DNA from: Stomoxys calcitrans
Taxonomy: Eukaryota > Arthropoda > Insecta > Diptera > Muscidae
Assembly (NCBI RefSeq): GCF_963082655.1
Contig: NC_081554.1
Location: forward strand, 41,904,354-41,968,353
Direction of reading: 5' to 3'
DNA length: 64,000 bases
Both the position numbers and the translations under genes were made by a program. The notes beneath the pieces are model-generated. The model ran no database searches. It saw nothing but the letters and a program-made list of their open reading frames with translations, and had not been told where the DNA came from. Below, piece by piece: positions 11,562 through 24,300 of the stretch; positions within the stretch are counted from its first letter, which is position 1; every line of letters starts with the position of its first letter.

Positions 11562-13035
11562 GGTGAGGTCCTGATGCCATGACCGTACAATCGTCCGCAT
11601 ATGATACGATCTCTTTGCCATCTGGAGGGAGTGCAATGGAGGATAGGTAGAGGTTAAACCGTGCCGGAGATATCACCCCGCCTTGGGGAACTAACTCCCT
11701 GTTTCACTCTACGGTGTTTAACCTATAGTAGATGTCATCAATGGGTGGGGGCCTGATGCACTGATCGTACAATCCTCCGCATATGATACGATCTCTATGC
11801 CGTCTGGAGGGGTTGGAATGGAGGATAGGTAGATGTTAAACAGTGCCGGAGATATCACTCCGCCTTGGGGAATTCCCTGTTTTGCTCTACGGTGTTTCGA
11901 TTTCCTATCCCTAAATTCCACAAATGACTGGCGACCACACAGATAAATCGCGACCCAGCGTTTCAGTCCTGGCTGTAGGGATGTGTTGGCGATTTCCTCA
12001 AATAGTTTGGCATGGCTGACCGTGTCGAATGCCTTCGATAGGTCCAGTGCCACGAGGACCGTGCTATCACATGGCCTGGGCTGATTAAAGCCACGGCAAA
12101 GGTGAGCGGTGATGGCATACAGAGCAGTTGTTTGTGCTATGCAGTCTTCGAAATCCACGCTGATGCTCGGCGAATGGAAATTCTCCAACGAGGCTAGGGA
12201 GGAGTAGTCCCTCAAGCGTGTTGGCTACTGATGAGAGTAGGGTGATCGGTCTGTACCACTCCCCCTTACTCGGATCCTTTTCAGGCTTCAGTAGCGGGTT
12301 CACTCTGCCCATTCTCCAGGAATCGAGAACTATGAGAGTGTTCAAAGACAGGTTGAGGACTGTCGTAAGGTACTCAACTCCAGGTTGATTCAGATTCTTC
12401 AGCATCAGTGTAGAGATTCCGTTGGGGCCCAACGCCACGGATGACATTCATAACTTCGTCCACGGTAAATTGTGGTGGCTGCTCTTCGACTCGGAGACCA
12501 TGGATACGAAGAATGGCTCTCCTCCTAGCCTTGTCACTTTCATGATGCACAAAAAATTGACGGTTGAACAACCTGGCGCATCTCTTCGGATCAGTTTACG
12601 TTGCCAGAAGGGACTGAGGTCCTGTCAGGTTCCGTTTACCGGAGTTCGAGAGTGACTTGACAGTAGACCACAACTTGCTTTCACCGGTACCTAAGTTACA
12701 TTGCTCCAGCCACAAATTCCGCTTATGTTCGTTGTCTACTCCGTTAATTTTTTGATTCAGCTCTCTGATTCTGGGATTAGAGGGTTCTGTGCAACGAATC
12801 TCATCACGCTCGTCTGAGAGTACAACTGCCTGCACGGGGAAATTGAGCCGCACTTGGGGTATTCGACCGGCTGCTGCGTTAATGATGGCTCGGCATTCGG
12901 AAGGACGAAGGAAGGAAATTTCGTGTTCGTCCTTCGTATGGGTGTTTTTTCTTGTTTTACGTTACCTTTTCGCCTTGCTGTAATCGCACAATCGATTAGC
13001 CGAATGAAAAATCTATCGCATATGATACTTGCCAC
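11562..13035 (-). pseudogene. Non-LTR retrotransposon reverse transcriptase relic
   Basis: Reading from 13035 downward, fragments in shifting frames resemble LINE ORF2 between the endonuclease and the reverse transcriptase. Then come ALGPNGISTLMLKNLNQPGV, WRMGRVNPLLKPEKDPSKGE, FRRLHST, VALDLSKAFDTVSH and KQGIPQGGVISPALFNIYLS, which are RT blocks of jockey/I-type LINEs. The catalytic box reads YAED at about 11783-11772 instead of YADD. The same stretch is duplicated at 11567-11722 with an intact YADD. Several frameshifts and stops make this a dead copy. The clade is not certain. Confidence 0.85.
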
Positions 13036-13920
13036 ACAGAAATGCTGTGCATTGTGTTTTATATATTTTCAAAATTGTTTTGAATATAATTTTTTGTTTT
13101 GGTTTATTTATGATTTTTTCGGTTGTTGCTTGTAATTATGTTGTTGTTTTTTTTTTTTTTTAGAATATTATGTAAGTTTTCGTTCTGTTTGTTTTTTTTT
13201 TCTTCAATTGTAAGTGATGTTTTTCCATAATGTTTTTGTTTTTTGTTTTTGTTAAAAGCTAAATAACTTATAATAAATACTTAGAATTATAATGGATTTG
13301 TGAATTTTTTGTAATTGTTTTCGTTTTCTCATTTTTAATTTTTACCATTTTGTGTATATGTATTTGTATATAATAGATTTATTTAATATATTTTTCTTGA
13401 ATATGTATTTAAAAATCATGTCACAGAAAAATCTTAATTTTTTTGTTTTCATACGAAATTAACACAAAAAAAAATATTTTAAAAAAATTTAACTAAATTA
13501 AAATACTTGCACAAAAAGAGATATACAGACAATACACAAATCTTTAATGAACTAACATACACAAGAACCTCTTAAAGTATATTTTTGATGAAGGCTGCAG
13601 AAATTTTACATTTGGTTGGTGGGATCAATTTTGGGACGGGGCCTAGAGTTAGTTCCTCTTAAATAGTAGGTGTGAAGAGAAATTATTAATTTATTGATGT
13701 AAGAGCTTGAAAATTTGATCCTGCAGTTGTCTGTCATATCCTTTTGCTCTCGAATATCAGGGAGAACCTTTACAAAGTGAAGAATATGCCGGAAAATATG
13801 TATTTTATGGGGCATGTTGGTGTGGTGACTATTTCTCCACACCATATTTACTTTATTTTACTTTGTTAGATTTTGAAACTTAAACGAACAGAGTCTGTGA
13901 TTAGCCTGGATTGACGGAAT
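13036..13920. other. Unassigned AT-rich sequence
   Basis: The stretch is very rich in T and A with several homopolymer runs (for example 13148-13161). No conserved coding or transposon hallmark was found. Confidence 0.4.
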
Positions 13921-14688
13921 TTGTCAAAACTTATCGCTGACCAGTCATTGACTCATTGCAAGACGTCTGAGACTTCCCAACAACGACTAATGATGCAGCT
14001 GCGGAGATGAAAAGGAGGAGGCGACAAGTGCTAATAGTGTTTAATGCAGGCACCTGCTGTGTTGGCTCAATCCTGCAGAGCTCTTAACCCCGGGTGAATA
14101 CAATGCGTCAACCAACGCCCCCACACATAGCCTAGGCTATGCATGAGAACTAATTCCAGTTCACGTTTTTGACAGCTGAGCACTATCTAAAACTACTTCC
14201 GATCTTTGGGTGACGGCAATGCAACTCCACAATTAGCGCTCTACCTACGATTTGGGTCCAAACCACAGCCACCCCTTTACTCTCCACTGGGACCTCACCA
14301 TAGTCGGGCTGGGATTGAAATCCCAGTGGCTCCCTACTACGTGGTATCGTATTAAAGACTCCGGTCAGAACTCGTAGCCGAAGCTACTACCAGATGAACC
14401 CCAAACCGGTTACGGACTGGTCACCTGAAGGGAAAACAGCTAAAGCCGTTTCCCCGACCCTCCAAAACCCCACTATCAACTCCAAGAACAAACATGGTTG
14501 CCAACAAAGCGGACTAAAACCCAATACGGATCTAAAACGGACAAAAAAAAACCAACACGGACAAGAACCCTATACGGGAAAAAAACGAGCAAGAACAGAC
14601 ACTTCCCAATACGGAGAAATACGGACGAGTTCACAAAAACGGACAAAAATCAAGAGCCAAACCGTCGGATGACCTCAACAGAGGCCTA
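13920..14688 (+). pseudogene. Possible LINE 5' region with a basic ORF
   Basis: This is more GC-rich than its flanks. A 92-codon frame at 14394-14672 begins MNPKPVTDWSPEGKTAKAVS and is very rich in Lys, Arg, Thr and Gln, as the start of a LINE ORF1 can be. It ends close to the 3' end of the minus-strand LINE fragment beginning at 14689. No zinc knuckle is seen in it. It could equally be the 3' UTR of that LINE read on the wrong strand. Confidence 0.3.
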
Positions 14689-15225
14689 TTACCGCCCACC
14701 TAACATACTTCTCCTATCAAAGACCGGCCTCGCAAAGGTGGCCAACCTTGCAAACGTCCCAGAGTCCAACAAAGCCCTGCTCAAATCCCACATCCCCTCT
14801 CCATAGGGTATACCCATAGCACCTAAGTCCCTGAGGTCCGAATAGTAAGGGCACTCAGTCAGTAAATGCGCCAAGTCCTCAACCACACCACCGCAGGCAG
14901 GACAACCTGCAGTCGACGCCAGGCCCCTTTTATGCAAAAATGCATTGAGAGAGCCATGCCCTGTCAGTAAAAACTCAAGACTCAGGGCAAAGCCAAAATC
15001 GGTTGTGTCCACTACAAACGACGACCCGTCCATGGTCACTGTCAGTCCAACGTGTCCTCCAACTATCATAAGGGCACTCCGCCCATTCGACAGATCCGGA
15101 TCAGGAAGCCATTCCTTTTCAGCAACGGAAAGACTACTCCTAGCCTTGTACAAAACCGCCCGACGCAGCACCCACCAACACCTGTATCGCATGCGAGGAA
15201 AAATTGAGTAAGTACAAATTCTAAG
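14689..15225 (-). pseudogene. LINE ORF2 C-terminal fragment with CCHC zinc knuckle
   Basis: The minus-strand frame ends with GHGSLNAFLHKRGLASTAGC, PACGGVVEDLAHLLTECPYY and SDLRDLGAMG. The spacing Cys-x2-Cys-x8-His-x4-Cys is typical of the C-terminal zinc knuckle of R1/LOA-type LINE ORF2. The reverse transcriptase is absent. The frame is open from here upstream into an adjoining SINE fragment, so the first 30 residues of the frame are not LINE. Confidence 0.75.
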
Positions 15226-15231
15226 AACAAA

Positions 15232-15397
15232 TGGAAATTTTGCCCATGAACCTTCCACTAAGGAACAGGGGCAAACTTCTAACATATCAATGAGTGTAGT
15301 CCGATTCAAGTTTAAGCTCAATGATAAGGGGCCTCCTTTTTATAGCCGAGCCCGAACGGCGTGCCACAGTGCGACACCTTTTTGAAGAGAAGAGAAT
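15232..15397 (-). mobile_element. tRNA-derived SINE, 3' part
   Basis: In minus orientation the body phrases GGTGTCGCACTGTGGCACGC, CGGCTATAAAAAGGAGGCC and TTCCTTAGTGGAAGGTTCAT match the full copy at 37512-37780. The tRNA-like head is missing. Confidence 0.8.
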
Positions 15398-15592
15398 ACC
15401 AATAACAGTGGTATTAAAACTAATACCAGTTCGGTAATAAGGCTAGTACCAAACGGTACTAATCATTTTAGCCATACCAACCGGTATTGTTTTTATACCA
15501 TACAGTGTTGCTTTACTATCAATACCGTATGGTATTAAAATGAGCACGTTTGGTATCAACTTTTGTTTGGGTGCACATGTTCTCATTTCAAA

Positions 15593-17222
15593 CAAGTAAG
15601 AGCGTGCAAAGTTCGGCCGGGCTGAATCTTATGTACCCTCCACCATGGATCGCATTTGTCGAGTTCTATGCGCGATAACTTCTTTTAGGCAAACAAATAA
15701 TATTGAATAAGAACTGTTATGTTATTGGAGCTATATCAAGTTATAGTCCGATTCGGACCATAAATGAATGCTGAACATTGTAGAAGTCATTGTGTAATAT
15801 TTCCGTTCATTCGGATAAGAATTGCGCCTTGTAGGGTCTCAAAAAGCAAAATAGGAAGATAGGTTTATATGGGAACTGTATCAACCTATTGATCGATTCA
15901 GACCATATTGGACACGTATGTTGAAGGTCATGAGAAAAGCCGTTGCACAAAATTTCTGCCAAATCGGGTGAGCATTGCGCCCTCTAGTGGCTCAAGAAGT
16001 CAAAATCCAAGATTGGTTTATATGGCAGCTATATCAGGTTATGTACCGATTTGCACCATACTCAGCACAGTTATTAGAAGTTATAACAAAACACCTCATG
16101 CAAAATTTCAGCCAAATCGGATGATTATTGCGCGCTCTATTGGCTCAAGAAGTCAAGATCCAAGATCGGTTTATATGACATTTATACCAGATTATGAACC
16201 GATTTGAATCATACTTATCACAGTTCTTAGAAGTGATACTAAAACACTATGTGCAAAATTTCAGTCAAATCGGGTAAGAATTGCGCTCTCCAGAGGCTCA
16301 AGAAGTCAGGACCCAAGATTGGTTTATATGACAGCTATAACAGGTTATGGACCGATTTGAACCATACTTAGCACAGTTGTTAGAAGTGATACTAAAACAC
16401 TGTGTGCAAAATTTCAGTCAAATCGGATGAGAATTGCGCCCTTTAGAGGCTCAAGAAGTCAATACCCAAGATCGGTTTATATGACAGCTATATCAGGTTA
16501 TAGACGGATTTGAACCATACTTGGCACAGGGCGCAATTCTTATCCGATTTGAATGAATTTCGGCACGACGTGTTTTGTTATGATATCCAACAACAACTGT
16601 GCCAAATATGGTTCAAATCGGTACATAACCTGATATAGCTGTCATATAAACCGATCTTGGGTCTTGACTTCTTGAGCCTCTAGAGTGCGCAATTCTTATC
16701 CGATTGGAATGAAATTTCGCACGACATGTTTTGTTATGATATCCAACAACTGTGCCAAGTATGATTCAATTCGGTTCATAACCTGATATAGCTGCCATAT
16801 AAACCGATCTGGGATCTTGACTTCTTGAGCCTCTAGAGGTCGCAATTATTATCCGATTTGCCTGAAATTTTGTACGACGGATTCTCTCATGACCATTAAC
16901 ATTCGTGTTTATTATGGTCTGAATCGGTCTATAGCCCGATACAGCTCCCACATAAATCGATCTCTCTATTTTACTTCTTGAGCCCCCAAAGGGCGCAATT
17001 TTTATTCGAATTGGCTGACATTTTACACAGGTCTCCAACATATAATTGAATTGTGGTCCAAATCGGATCATATCTTGATATCGCTCTAATAGCGGAGCAA
17101 ATCTTTTCTTATATCATTTTTTGCCTAAGAGGAGATGTCGGGAAAAGAACTCGACAAATGCGCTCCATGGTGGAGGGTATATAAGATTCGGCCCAGCCGG
17201 ACTTAGCACGCTTTTACTTGTT
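15593..17222. mobile_element. Inverted head-to-head dimer of a DINE-like element
   Basis: The left end is a plus-strand head (TTCGGCCGGGCTGAATCTTA, CCCTCCACCATGGATCGCA) at 15600-15660. The right end is the same head reversed (CCATGGTGGAGGGTATATAA, GATTCGGCCCAGCCGGACTT) at 17148-17215. Plus-strand 153-bp units start at 15859, 16012, 16165, 16318 and 16471. At about 16529 the text switches abruptly to reverse-complement units with anchors at 16648, 16801 and 16954. No core, (GACR)n or tail is present on either arm. Confidence 0.88.
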
Positions 17223-17225
17223 CTC

Positions 17226-18137
17226 TCTCTCTCTGATGTATATTTCAATGCCCAAATGGCATTTATTCTTCACATAATCTTTCATTAATCACTTCATCTT
17301 CTCAATTACATTTAGGAGGAACTAATATCATAAGGTATTTGGTTAGTATGTTAGTGCAAAATACTATTTCCCTGTAGTAATAAAACATTAAATTTGAATG
17401 AACAGAAACAAGTCTTAGAACTGTCTGTGCCAACGGTTAAATCCCCATATCACATTTTCAAAAATTTTCTAAATTCATGCATATGACCCATTAGGGGTTT
17501 ATTTCAGCCCCTATTTTCTGTTTTAGTTTTGACATTCTGACCTTCCAATATCTGTGTTGCAATGAAGACAAAATCTATTGGCCTAACATAACATTAAAAA
17601 AAAATAAAGTTAAATATAATAGAAAAATAATGCCACAGCTTTCAAAATGACCATTAATTAGAATTAAAATAAAATCATCACAAATTATTACCACAATAAT
17701 ACAAAAGAAATTAATTTACATATGTATATCGAGATATTTTACGCTATGCTAGCAAATAATTGAATAAATTTCTAAAACAAGAAAACTGAAAATATATATT
17801 AAGAAACTATTTCATATATATATATATATATAGGTTGTATATATATAAAAAAACACATTACATATCACACCATATTGAGAATAAAAATGTTTCCTGCTAA
17901 TACTAAAAATATGCCTATAAAATCAACAGAAGAGGCAATTACTTATTTGCTGCTGTTGCTGGTCTCTCATGCCGCTGTTGTGACCTAACTGGCCCTAGGA
18001 CCTCTACACATAGATTTAAATCTAGTCTACATTATGTGTGTGTGTGTGAGTGTGTGTTTGAGTGTGTGTTTGAGAGTGTGTGTGATGTGGTAATGCTCGA
18101 TCCTCTGGTCCAATATTAAACTACATTTTGACCCTTT
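17226..18137. other. 3' flank and probable 3' UTR of the ABCG gene
   Basis: The stretch downstream of the stop codon is AT-rich with no coding signal. It holds a GT-rich microsatellite at about 18031-18085 and a short (TA)n at about 17815-17833. On the minus strand AATAAA hexamers lie at 17503-17498 and 17267-17262 and are candidate polyadenylation signals. Which one is used cannot be told from sequence alone. Confidence 0.45.
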
Positions 18138-18349
18138 TTAACGTATCATGTGCAACTTCCAGCGCAGCACAAAGTATGCCACAATTCTTAAAGCAATAAA
18201 AATGCCAATTAACGCCACTGCATCTATCCAATACTCTGCCTGATCCATGGACATTTCCTCCAAGAACTTTTTGGGACTACGGAAGTGACAATACATGGCA
18301 TCACACTGCAGTTTGGCCCGATCCATGCCATAAATGGAAACCATGGCTC
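18138..18349 (-). CDS. ABCG gene exon 6: last membrane segment and stop
   Basis: The final exon follows a TTTCCAG acceptor. It encodes [16 protein letters not shown], then [18 protein letters not shown], the last membrane helix ([19 protein letters not shown]) and the ending RWKLHMIR followed by TAA. The Cys-rich extracellular loop and the FVLRWKL ending are typical of ABCG1/4. The intron before it is only 69 bp, keeps frame and has no stop, so a simple ORF caller reads exons 5 and 6 as one. Confidence 0.92.
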
Positions 18350-21300
18350 CTGGAAATTTACATACAAGAGTAAAGTCTTTTTTTTTTAATGTTTTACGGT
18401 AAGATCTTAGCCACTCACCTTCAAATCCATAGCGTACATAGCTCACATAGGTTACCCATTGCAAATAGCCCGGTATTGTATCAAAATTGACAAAGAAACC
18501 CGAAAAAAGTATGGTTGGTATAGTTGTGACCGGACCCAGAAATACGCCCGCCTCAATGTTCATGCCAGCACCAATCAGCAGTCCCAGCGACTGAGCCACC
18601 AGTGAGGTGAGAACACAGATAACCACAAACATGGTGATACGTTGTGGTTCCATGGGTTGTGATGTTAAATAATAGACTACAATGACATAAACACTAGAGA
18701 AGATAATCTGAAAAATTAAGAAAAATGTTAATTAAGTAAAATAATTCAAAACATTATAAAGATTAGAAAATATGTGAATTTATTTAGATTTTTATTGGGT
18801 TGCCCAAAAAGTAATTGCGGATTTTTTAAAAGAAAGTAAATGCTTTTTTAATAAAACTTAGAATGAACTTTAATCAAATATACTTTTTTACACTTTTTTT
18901 CTAAAGCAAGCTAAAAGTCACAGCTGATAACTGACATAAGAAAGAATGCAATTACAGAGTCACAAGCTGTGAAAAAATTTGCCAACGCCGACTATATGAA
19001 AAATCCGCAATTACTTTTTGGGCAACCATTTATAATTTGCTCAGATATGAGGCAAGTCCTAAGATTTTATTTGATTTATGGACTACATTTAAAACTCTTT
19101 TAAAAAAAAGCATTATGCTTATCTCTGTTTTTATACACTCCACCATAGGATGGCTGTATACTAATTTTGTCATTCTGTTTGTTACACCTCGAAATATGCG
19201 ATTCTTGATCGTCATTTTAAGTCCATATAGCCATGTCCGTCTGTCTGTTGAAAGCACGCAAACTTTCAAAGGAGTAAAGCTAGCCGCTTGAAATTTTGCA
19301 CGAATACTTTTTATTAGTGTAGGTCGGTTGGGATTGTAAAAGGGCCAAATCGGTCCATGTTTTGATATAGCTGCCATATAAACCGATCTTGGGTTTTGAC
19401 TTCTTGAGCCTCTAGAGGGCGCAATTCTCGTCCGATTTGACTGAAATTTTGCATGTGGCGTTGGTATCCAACAACTGTGTTGAGTATGATTTAAATCGGT
19501 CTACTTTTTGATATAACTGCCATATAAACCGATCTTGGGTCTTGACTTCTTGAGTCTCTAGAGGGCGCACTCTCGTCAGATTTGACTGAAATTTTGCACG
19601 TGGAGTTTTGGTATCACTTCCAACAACTGTGTTAAGTATGATTTAAATCGGTCCATTTTTTGATATAACTGCCATATAAACCGATCTTGGATGTTGACTT
19701 CTTGAGCCTCTAGAGGGCGCACAAATCTGTTCATAGTCTGTTATAGCTGTCATATAAACCGATCTTGGGTCCAAATTTCTTGAGCTTCTGGAGGGCGCAA
19801 CTCTTATCCGATTTAACTGAAATTTGGCATAAAGTGTTTTGTTATGAATTCACCAAATGTGCTAGGTATGGTTCAAATCGGTCTATAACCTGGTATAGCT
19901 GCCACATAAACCGATCTTGGATCTTGATTCTTGAGCCACTAGAGGGCGCAATTCTAATCCGATTTGGCTGCAAGTTTGCATGAAGTGTTTTGTTATGATT
20001 TCCAACAACTGAGAGTATTGAAATCGGTCCATAACCTGATATAGCTGCCCTATATACGTATTTTGGATCTTGACTTCTTTAGCCTCTAGAGGGCGCAGTT
20101 CTAATCCGATTTGGCTGCAAGTTTGCATGAAGTGTTTTGTTATGATTTCCAACAACTGAGAGTATTGAAATCGGTCCATAACCTGATATAGCTGCCCTAT
20201 ATACGTATCTTGGGTCTTGACTTCTTGAGACTCTAGAGGGCGCAATTCTAATCCGATTTGGCTGCAAGTTTGCATGAGGTGTTTTGTTATGACTTCCAAT
20301 AACTGTGGTATGCTTCTCGAGCCCCTACAAGGCACAATTCTTATCCGAATGAACGGAAATATTACACAATGACTTCTACAATGTTCAACATTCATTTATG
20401 GTCCGAATGCGACTATAACTTGATATAGCTCCAATAGAATAACAGTTCTTATTCAATATTCTTTGTTTGCCTAAAAAGAGATACCGCGCATAGAACTCGA
20501 CAAATGCGATCTATGGTGGAGGCTATATAAGATTCAGACCGGTCGAACATAGCACGCTCTTACTTGTTGTATTTGTTATACGAAGTAGAGCACCGGGAAA
20601 CTGAATCCGTAAATCAAAATGGTGGTCAACGTACGGAAGCGGAATTTTTGGCTAGGGTACTGTAATTTAAACTTTGGTATTACCAAGCTGTGATCTACCG
20701 TTAAGCCACTCTGTCATTCGGTAGACGGATTTACTCACTTTTGACGACATAACAGTGACTAATCAGGGAGGATGCGTAAGGTAGTTCAAGATTGTGTAGA
20801 TTGGTCTGGAAGGAAACATAGGCTATATAATTTTTTGATATCGGGAGGGGGCGGGCGGACTCTCCCCCTTACCCGAAAAGTACTACCCAAAAATAAAAGT
20901 GGACCGATCGGGACAATATGCGATTCAAATGAAAGCTATTCAAGAGTAGAGTACAAATTTCATAACAAAAGTTGGGTCCAAGTACCTGGGGGGCCGCCCC
21001 AGCCCCAAAACCGCTTAAAATCGGGTTATTTGACCATCATAACAAAATGGGACTCAAATGAAAGGAATTCGGGAGTAGATTACGAATAAGGTGAGGAAGT
21101 AGGAATAGGCTTTATAATTTATTGACAAGGGAAAGGGGGGACCCTTCACCGTTATCCCAAAAACACCACCCAAGATCAAAAGCAGACTGATACGGCCAAT
21201 GTGGGTATAAAATGAAAAGTATGCGGGAGTAGATAACGAATCTGACATACAAATTCAAGTCAAAGTATAGGGGGTCAACCCAGCCTCACAAAAACGCCCA

Positions 21301-24300
21301 AAATGGGTACATTAGCCAATCACGGATATATGGGACTCGTTTTGTTTGTTCCGTATGTACTGATAACGGCAGAACCAATTTTCTCGGAATTTTCGCATAT
21401 TGTGTAATTTGATCTGGAAGGCTATATACTTTTTCTGCATCGGAAGGGGAACGTACCCTCCCCTTTATGGCAAAAACACAATCCAAAATCAAAAGTGGGC
21501 CAATATGGGTATCGAATGAAAGGTATTGGAGAGAAGACTACGAATATGATATTAAAATTTGAGTCTAAGTACCCATCGGGCCGCCGCAACCCCAAAACTC
21601 CCTAAACAGACAAATTGGACGCTCTTTTCAATATGGGGCTCAAATCAAAGATATTCGGTAGTAGATTTCGAATCTGGCGTACAAAATCAGATTGAAGTAT
21701 AGGGGGTCACGCCACCCCTCAAAAACGCCATTATACCCCCCCCCCCAAACCCCAAAACTTCTCTAAACAGATATATTCGAAGTTCACGCAGTAGATTACA
21801 AATATGGCATAAAACATTAGGTCTTAGTAATGGGAGGTCGCCCACCCCCAAATGGGCATATTAGCCGACCATGGCTACATGGGACTCAAATGGTAGGTAT
21901 AAGGGAGTAGATTACGAATATGACATCCAAATTTGCGTTCAAGTCTAGGTGGCACTTTTCCTCCTAAAGATAGGTCAAATGGATAATTTGATCCATTACG
22001 ACAATATGGGACTCAAATGAAAGGTATTTGAGAGTAAAAAACGAATTTGATATCCCCCTACACTGAACTTCATTTCCGTTGGAAATAAAGAATGAATTTG
22101 ATATATATTTTCTGTGCAAAGTGCTGGTTGTCGCCCCTGCCCCAAAACACCCTCCAAGCGGTTCATATTTACAGGCCGTGGCAATATGGGCAGCACGAAT
22201 TCGATATCCATATTTGGGTCGAAATGTCTGAGGTGCCATCCCTCCCCTCATGAGAACATTACCCTAGGAAGAACAATGCCACCAGGAACCGAGAAGGGGC
22301 GAATTCTCACTCACCAATGAGTACTTTCCGATTCAAGTTTAAATTCGATGATAAGGGACATTTTTTATACGGCGTCCCGCAGTGCGACACCTCTTTGGGG
22401 AGAATTTTTTAAACGACCATGCATGGCATTGTACCTCGCAAATGTCGCCAACATTAAGAAGGGATAAACACCGCTTTGTCCGATGATCTCGCCAGGATTC
22501 GAACGCGTTTAGCGTCATAGGCTACAATGGCACAATTTCGCTATCCGCATTCAGGGCGAAGTGTCCCCACCCTAAAAACATATTAGAGAGTTATAGAAGG
22601 CGCAGCGGTGCGGGCCCGGTTTGGCTAGTTTCCTTATAACCAGGGATCAAAGTCATTCCATTCAACCTTAGTTGGCAAATTCATCCTTACGTTCGACAAG
22701 AAGCTTCCATATTGAATTTTTCCTTTTTAATTCTTCAAGCAGTGCTCTTCACTTCTTTGCCTATTGCCTTTCATTCTTATGGTTAAATGTCCTTACATTC
22801 GACAAGAAGCTTCCATATTGAATTTTTCCTTTTTAATTCTTCAAGCAGTGCTCATCACTTCTTTGCCTATTGCCTTTCATTCTTATGGTAAAATTAGTAC
22901 GAATTTTTCAACCAGATTCCCATGTTTTCCCAGCTTCTTCAGAATAATGAGAATATTTCCCCCAAATATTCTTACCTGAAATGGTAAATCAGCCATTGTC
23001 TTAGCAAAATAAAAAGCCTTCAGTGAGTACCAATAATTTAAATGCTCTCGAACAAACACCGACATTTCTGTGGGGACTGTAAAATAAATGAAAAAAAAAA
23101 ATTCAATTTAAACGATGGCAAAACCATGATTGATCACATATGGCGCCACCTAGCGGTGAGAGCCAAATTGCCAACTTACATGTCAAGATTGTGGGCATCA
23201 TAGCAGTAAACATGGTAAATAGTGTGGTAAAAAAGATACAACCCGCATTACTCATAACCTTTGAGGCCTCGTTGCCAACATCGTAGTAGATCATGCCAAT
23301 GATGGCACCAACAATGATGTGCGATGCCAGCCGCATGTGGGTTAACATGCGATCGCGCATTATTGTAACAAAGGAACGTTTGAGCAAAATCCAGAACTGG
23401 GTCCAACCACTGGTGGGAAAACCGGACTTATTCGGCATAGCAATGACACTCTCGTGCGAGTCCAGCAGTGAGGTGGTACAGCCAGCACCGGAACTGCCAC
23501 CACCTCCGCCGCCGCCGCCTCCTCCCCCACCACCATTGCCAGCGCCTGACACATTCATAACGGCATTGGTACTTTGGCCGCCCTTCGAGCTATAGCTACA
23601 GCTGTCCTCGCCGTTGTGATCGCCATGGCGTGGCATATTGATGACTGAACAATCGGACTGTTGACTCTCTTGGGTTTCTAATTTCGGTGGTTTGAGAATA
23701 CTTGAGTTCAGTTCCATTTCAGCCGCCGACGAGGGCTCATCTAATTTGAGTTTCTCATCGGCCAGTGTGACAGTGGTCAAGCCATTGGCGCCGCCGCTGC
23801 CCCCATTGCCATTCGCCGCATTGCCATTGCCATTGCCATTGCCTTTAATAATATCATTGGTAATGTCTTTGGATAGATCTAAGCCATAGTTTTTCTGGCT
23901 GTATTTCTTGCATGTTCCGCTCTTGACAGCAGCCACCAGTTTGGGCACACACTCGCCATACTCGCCACTGGCCACTTCCAAGACGTAATCGGCTGGATTG
24001 TGATAGGAGGGACAATCGTAGCCCAGCGATGATAGAAACGGTACCAGGCCACGAACACGGCCCTCGTACATGCATTGACCTTCGGCCAGCATGTACAGAT
24101 GATCGAATTTTTCGAAGAGCCTGGCGGACGGCTGATGTATGGTACAGACAATGGTGCGCCCTCCACGAGCCAGAGATTTCAACAACGATATCAATTGGAA
24201 GCACGTTGAACTATCCAGACCGGATGTGGGCTCATCGAAAAACATAACTGGTGGATTATTGACCAACTCCAGGGCAATGGAGAGTCGCTTTCGTTGTCCT

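Noticed and set aside
11719..12215. Active LINE in the minus strand
   Set aside because: The catalytic box is YAED, upstream frames are broken, and the region is partly duplicated, so it is a relic.
18138..18653. Single 171-codon reading frame as a separate small protein
   Set aside because: It is exons 5 and 6 of the ABCG gene read through a 69-bp intron that has GTGAGT and TTTCCAG ends; family alignment joins FEG directly to AMVSIYGMD.
23293..23595. Plus-strand frame with a poly-Pro run
   Set aside because: It is the opposite strand of the Gly-rich linker of ABCG exon 3.
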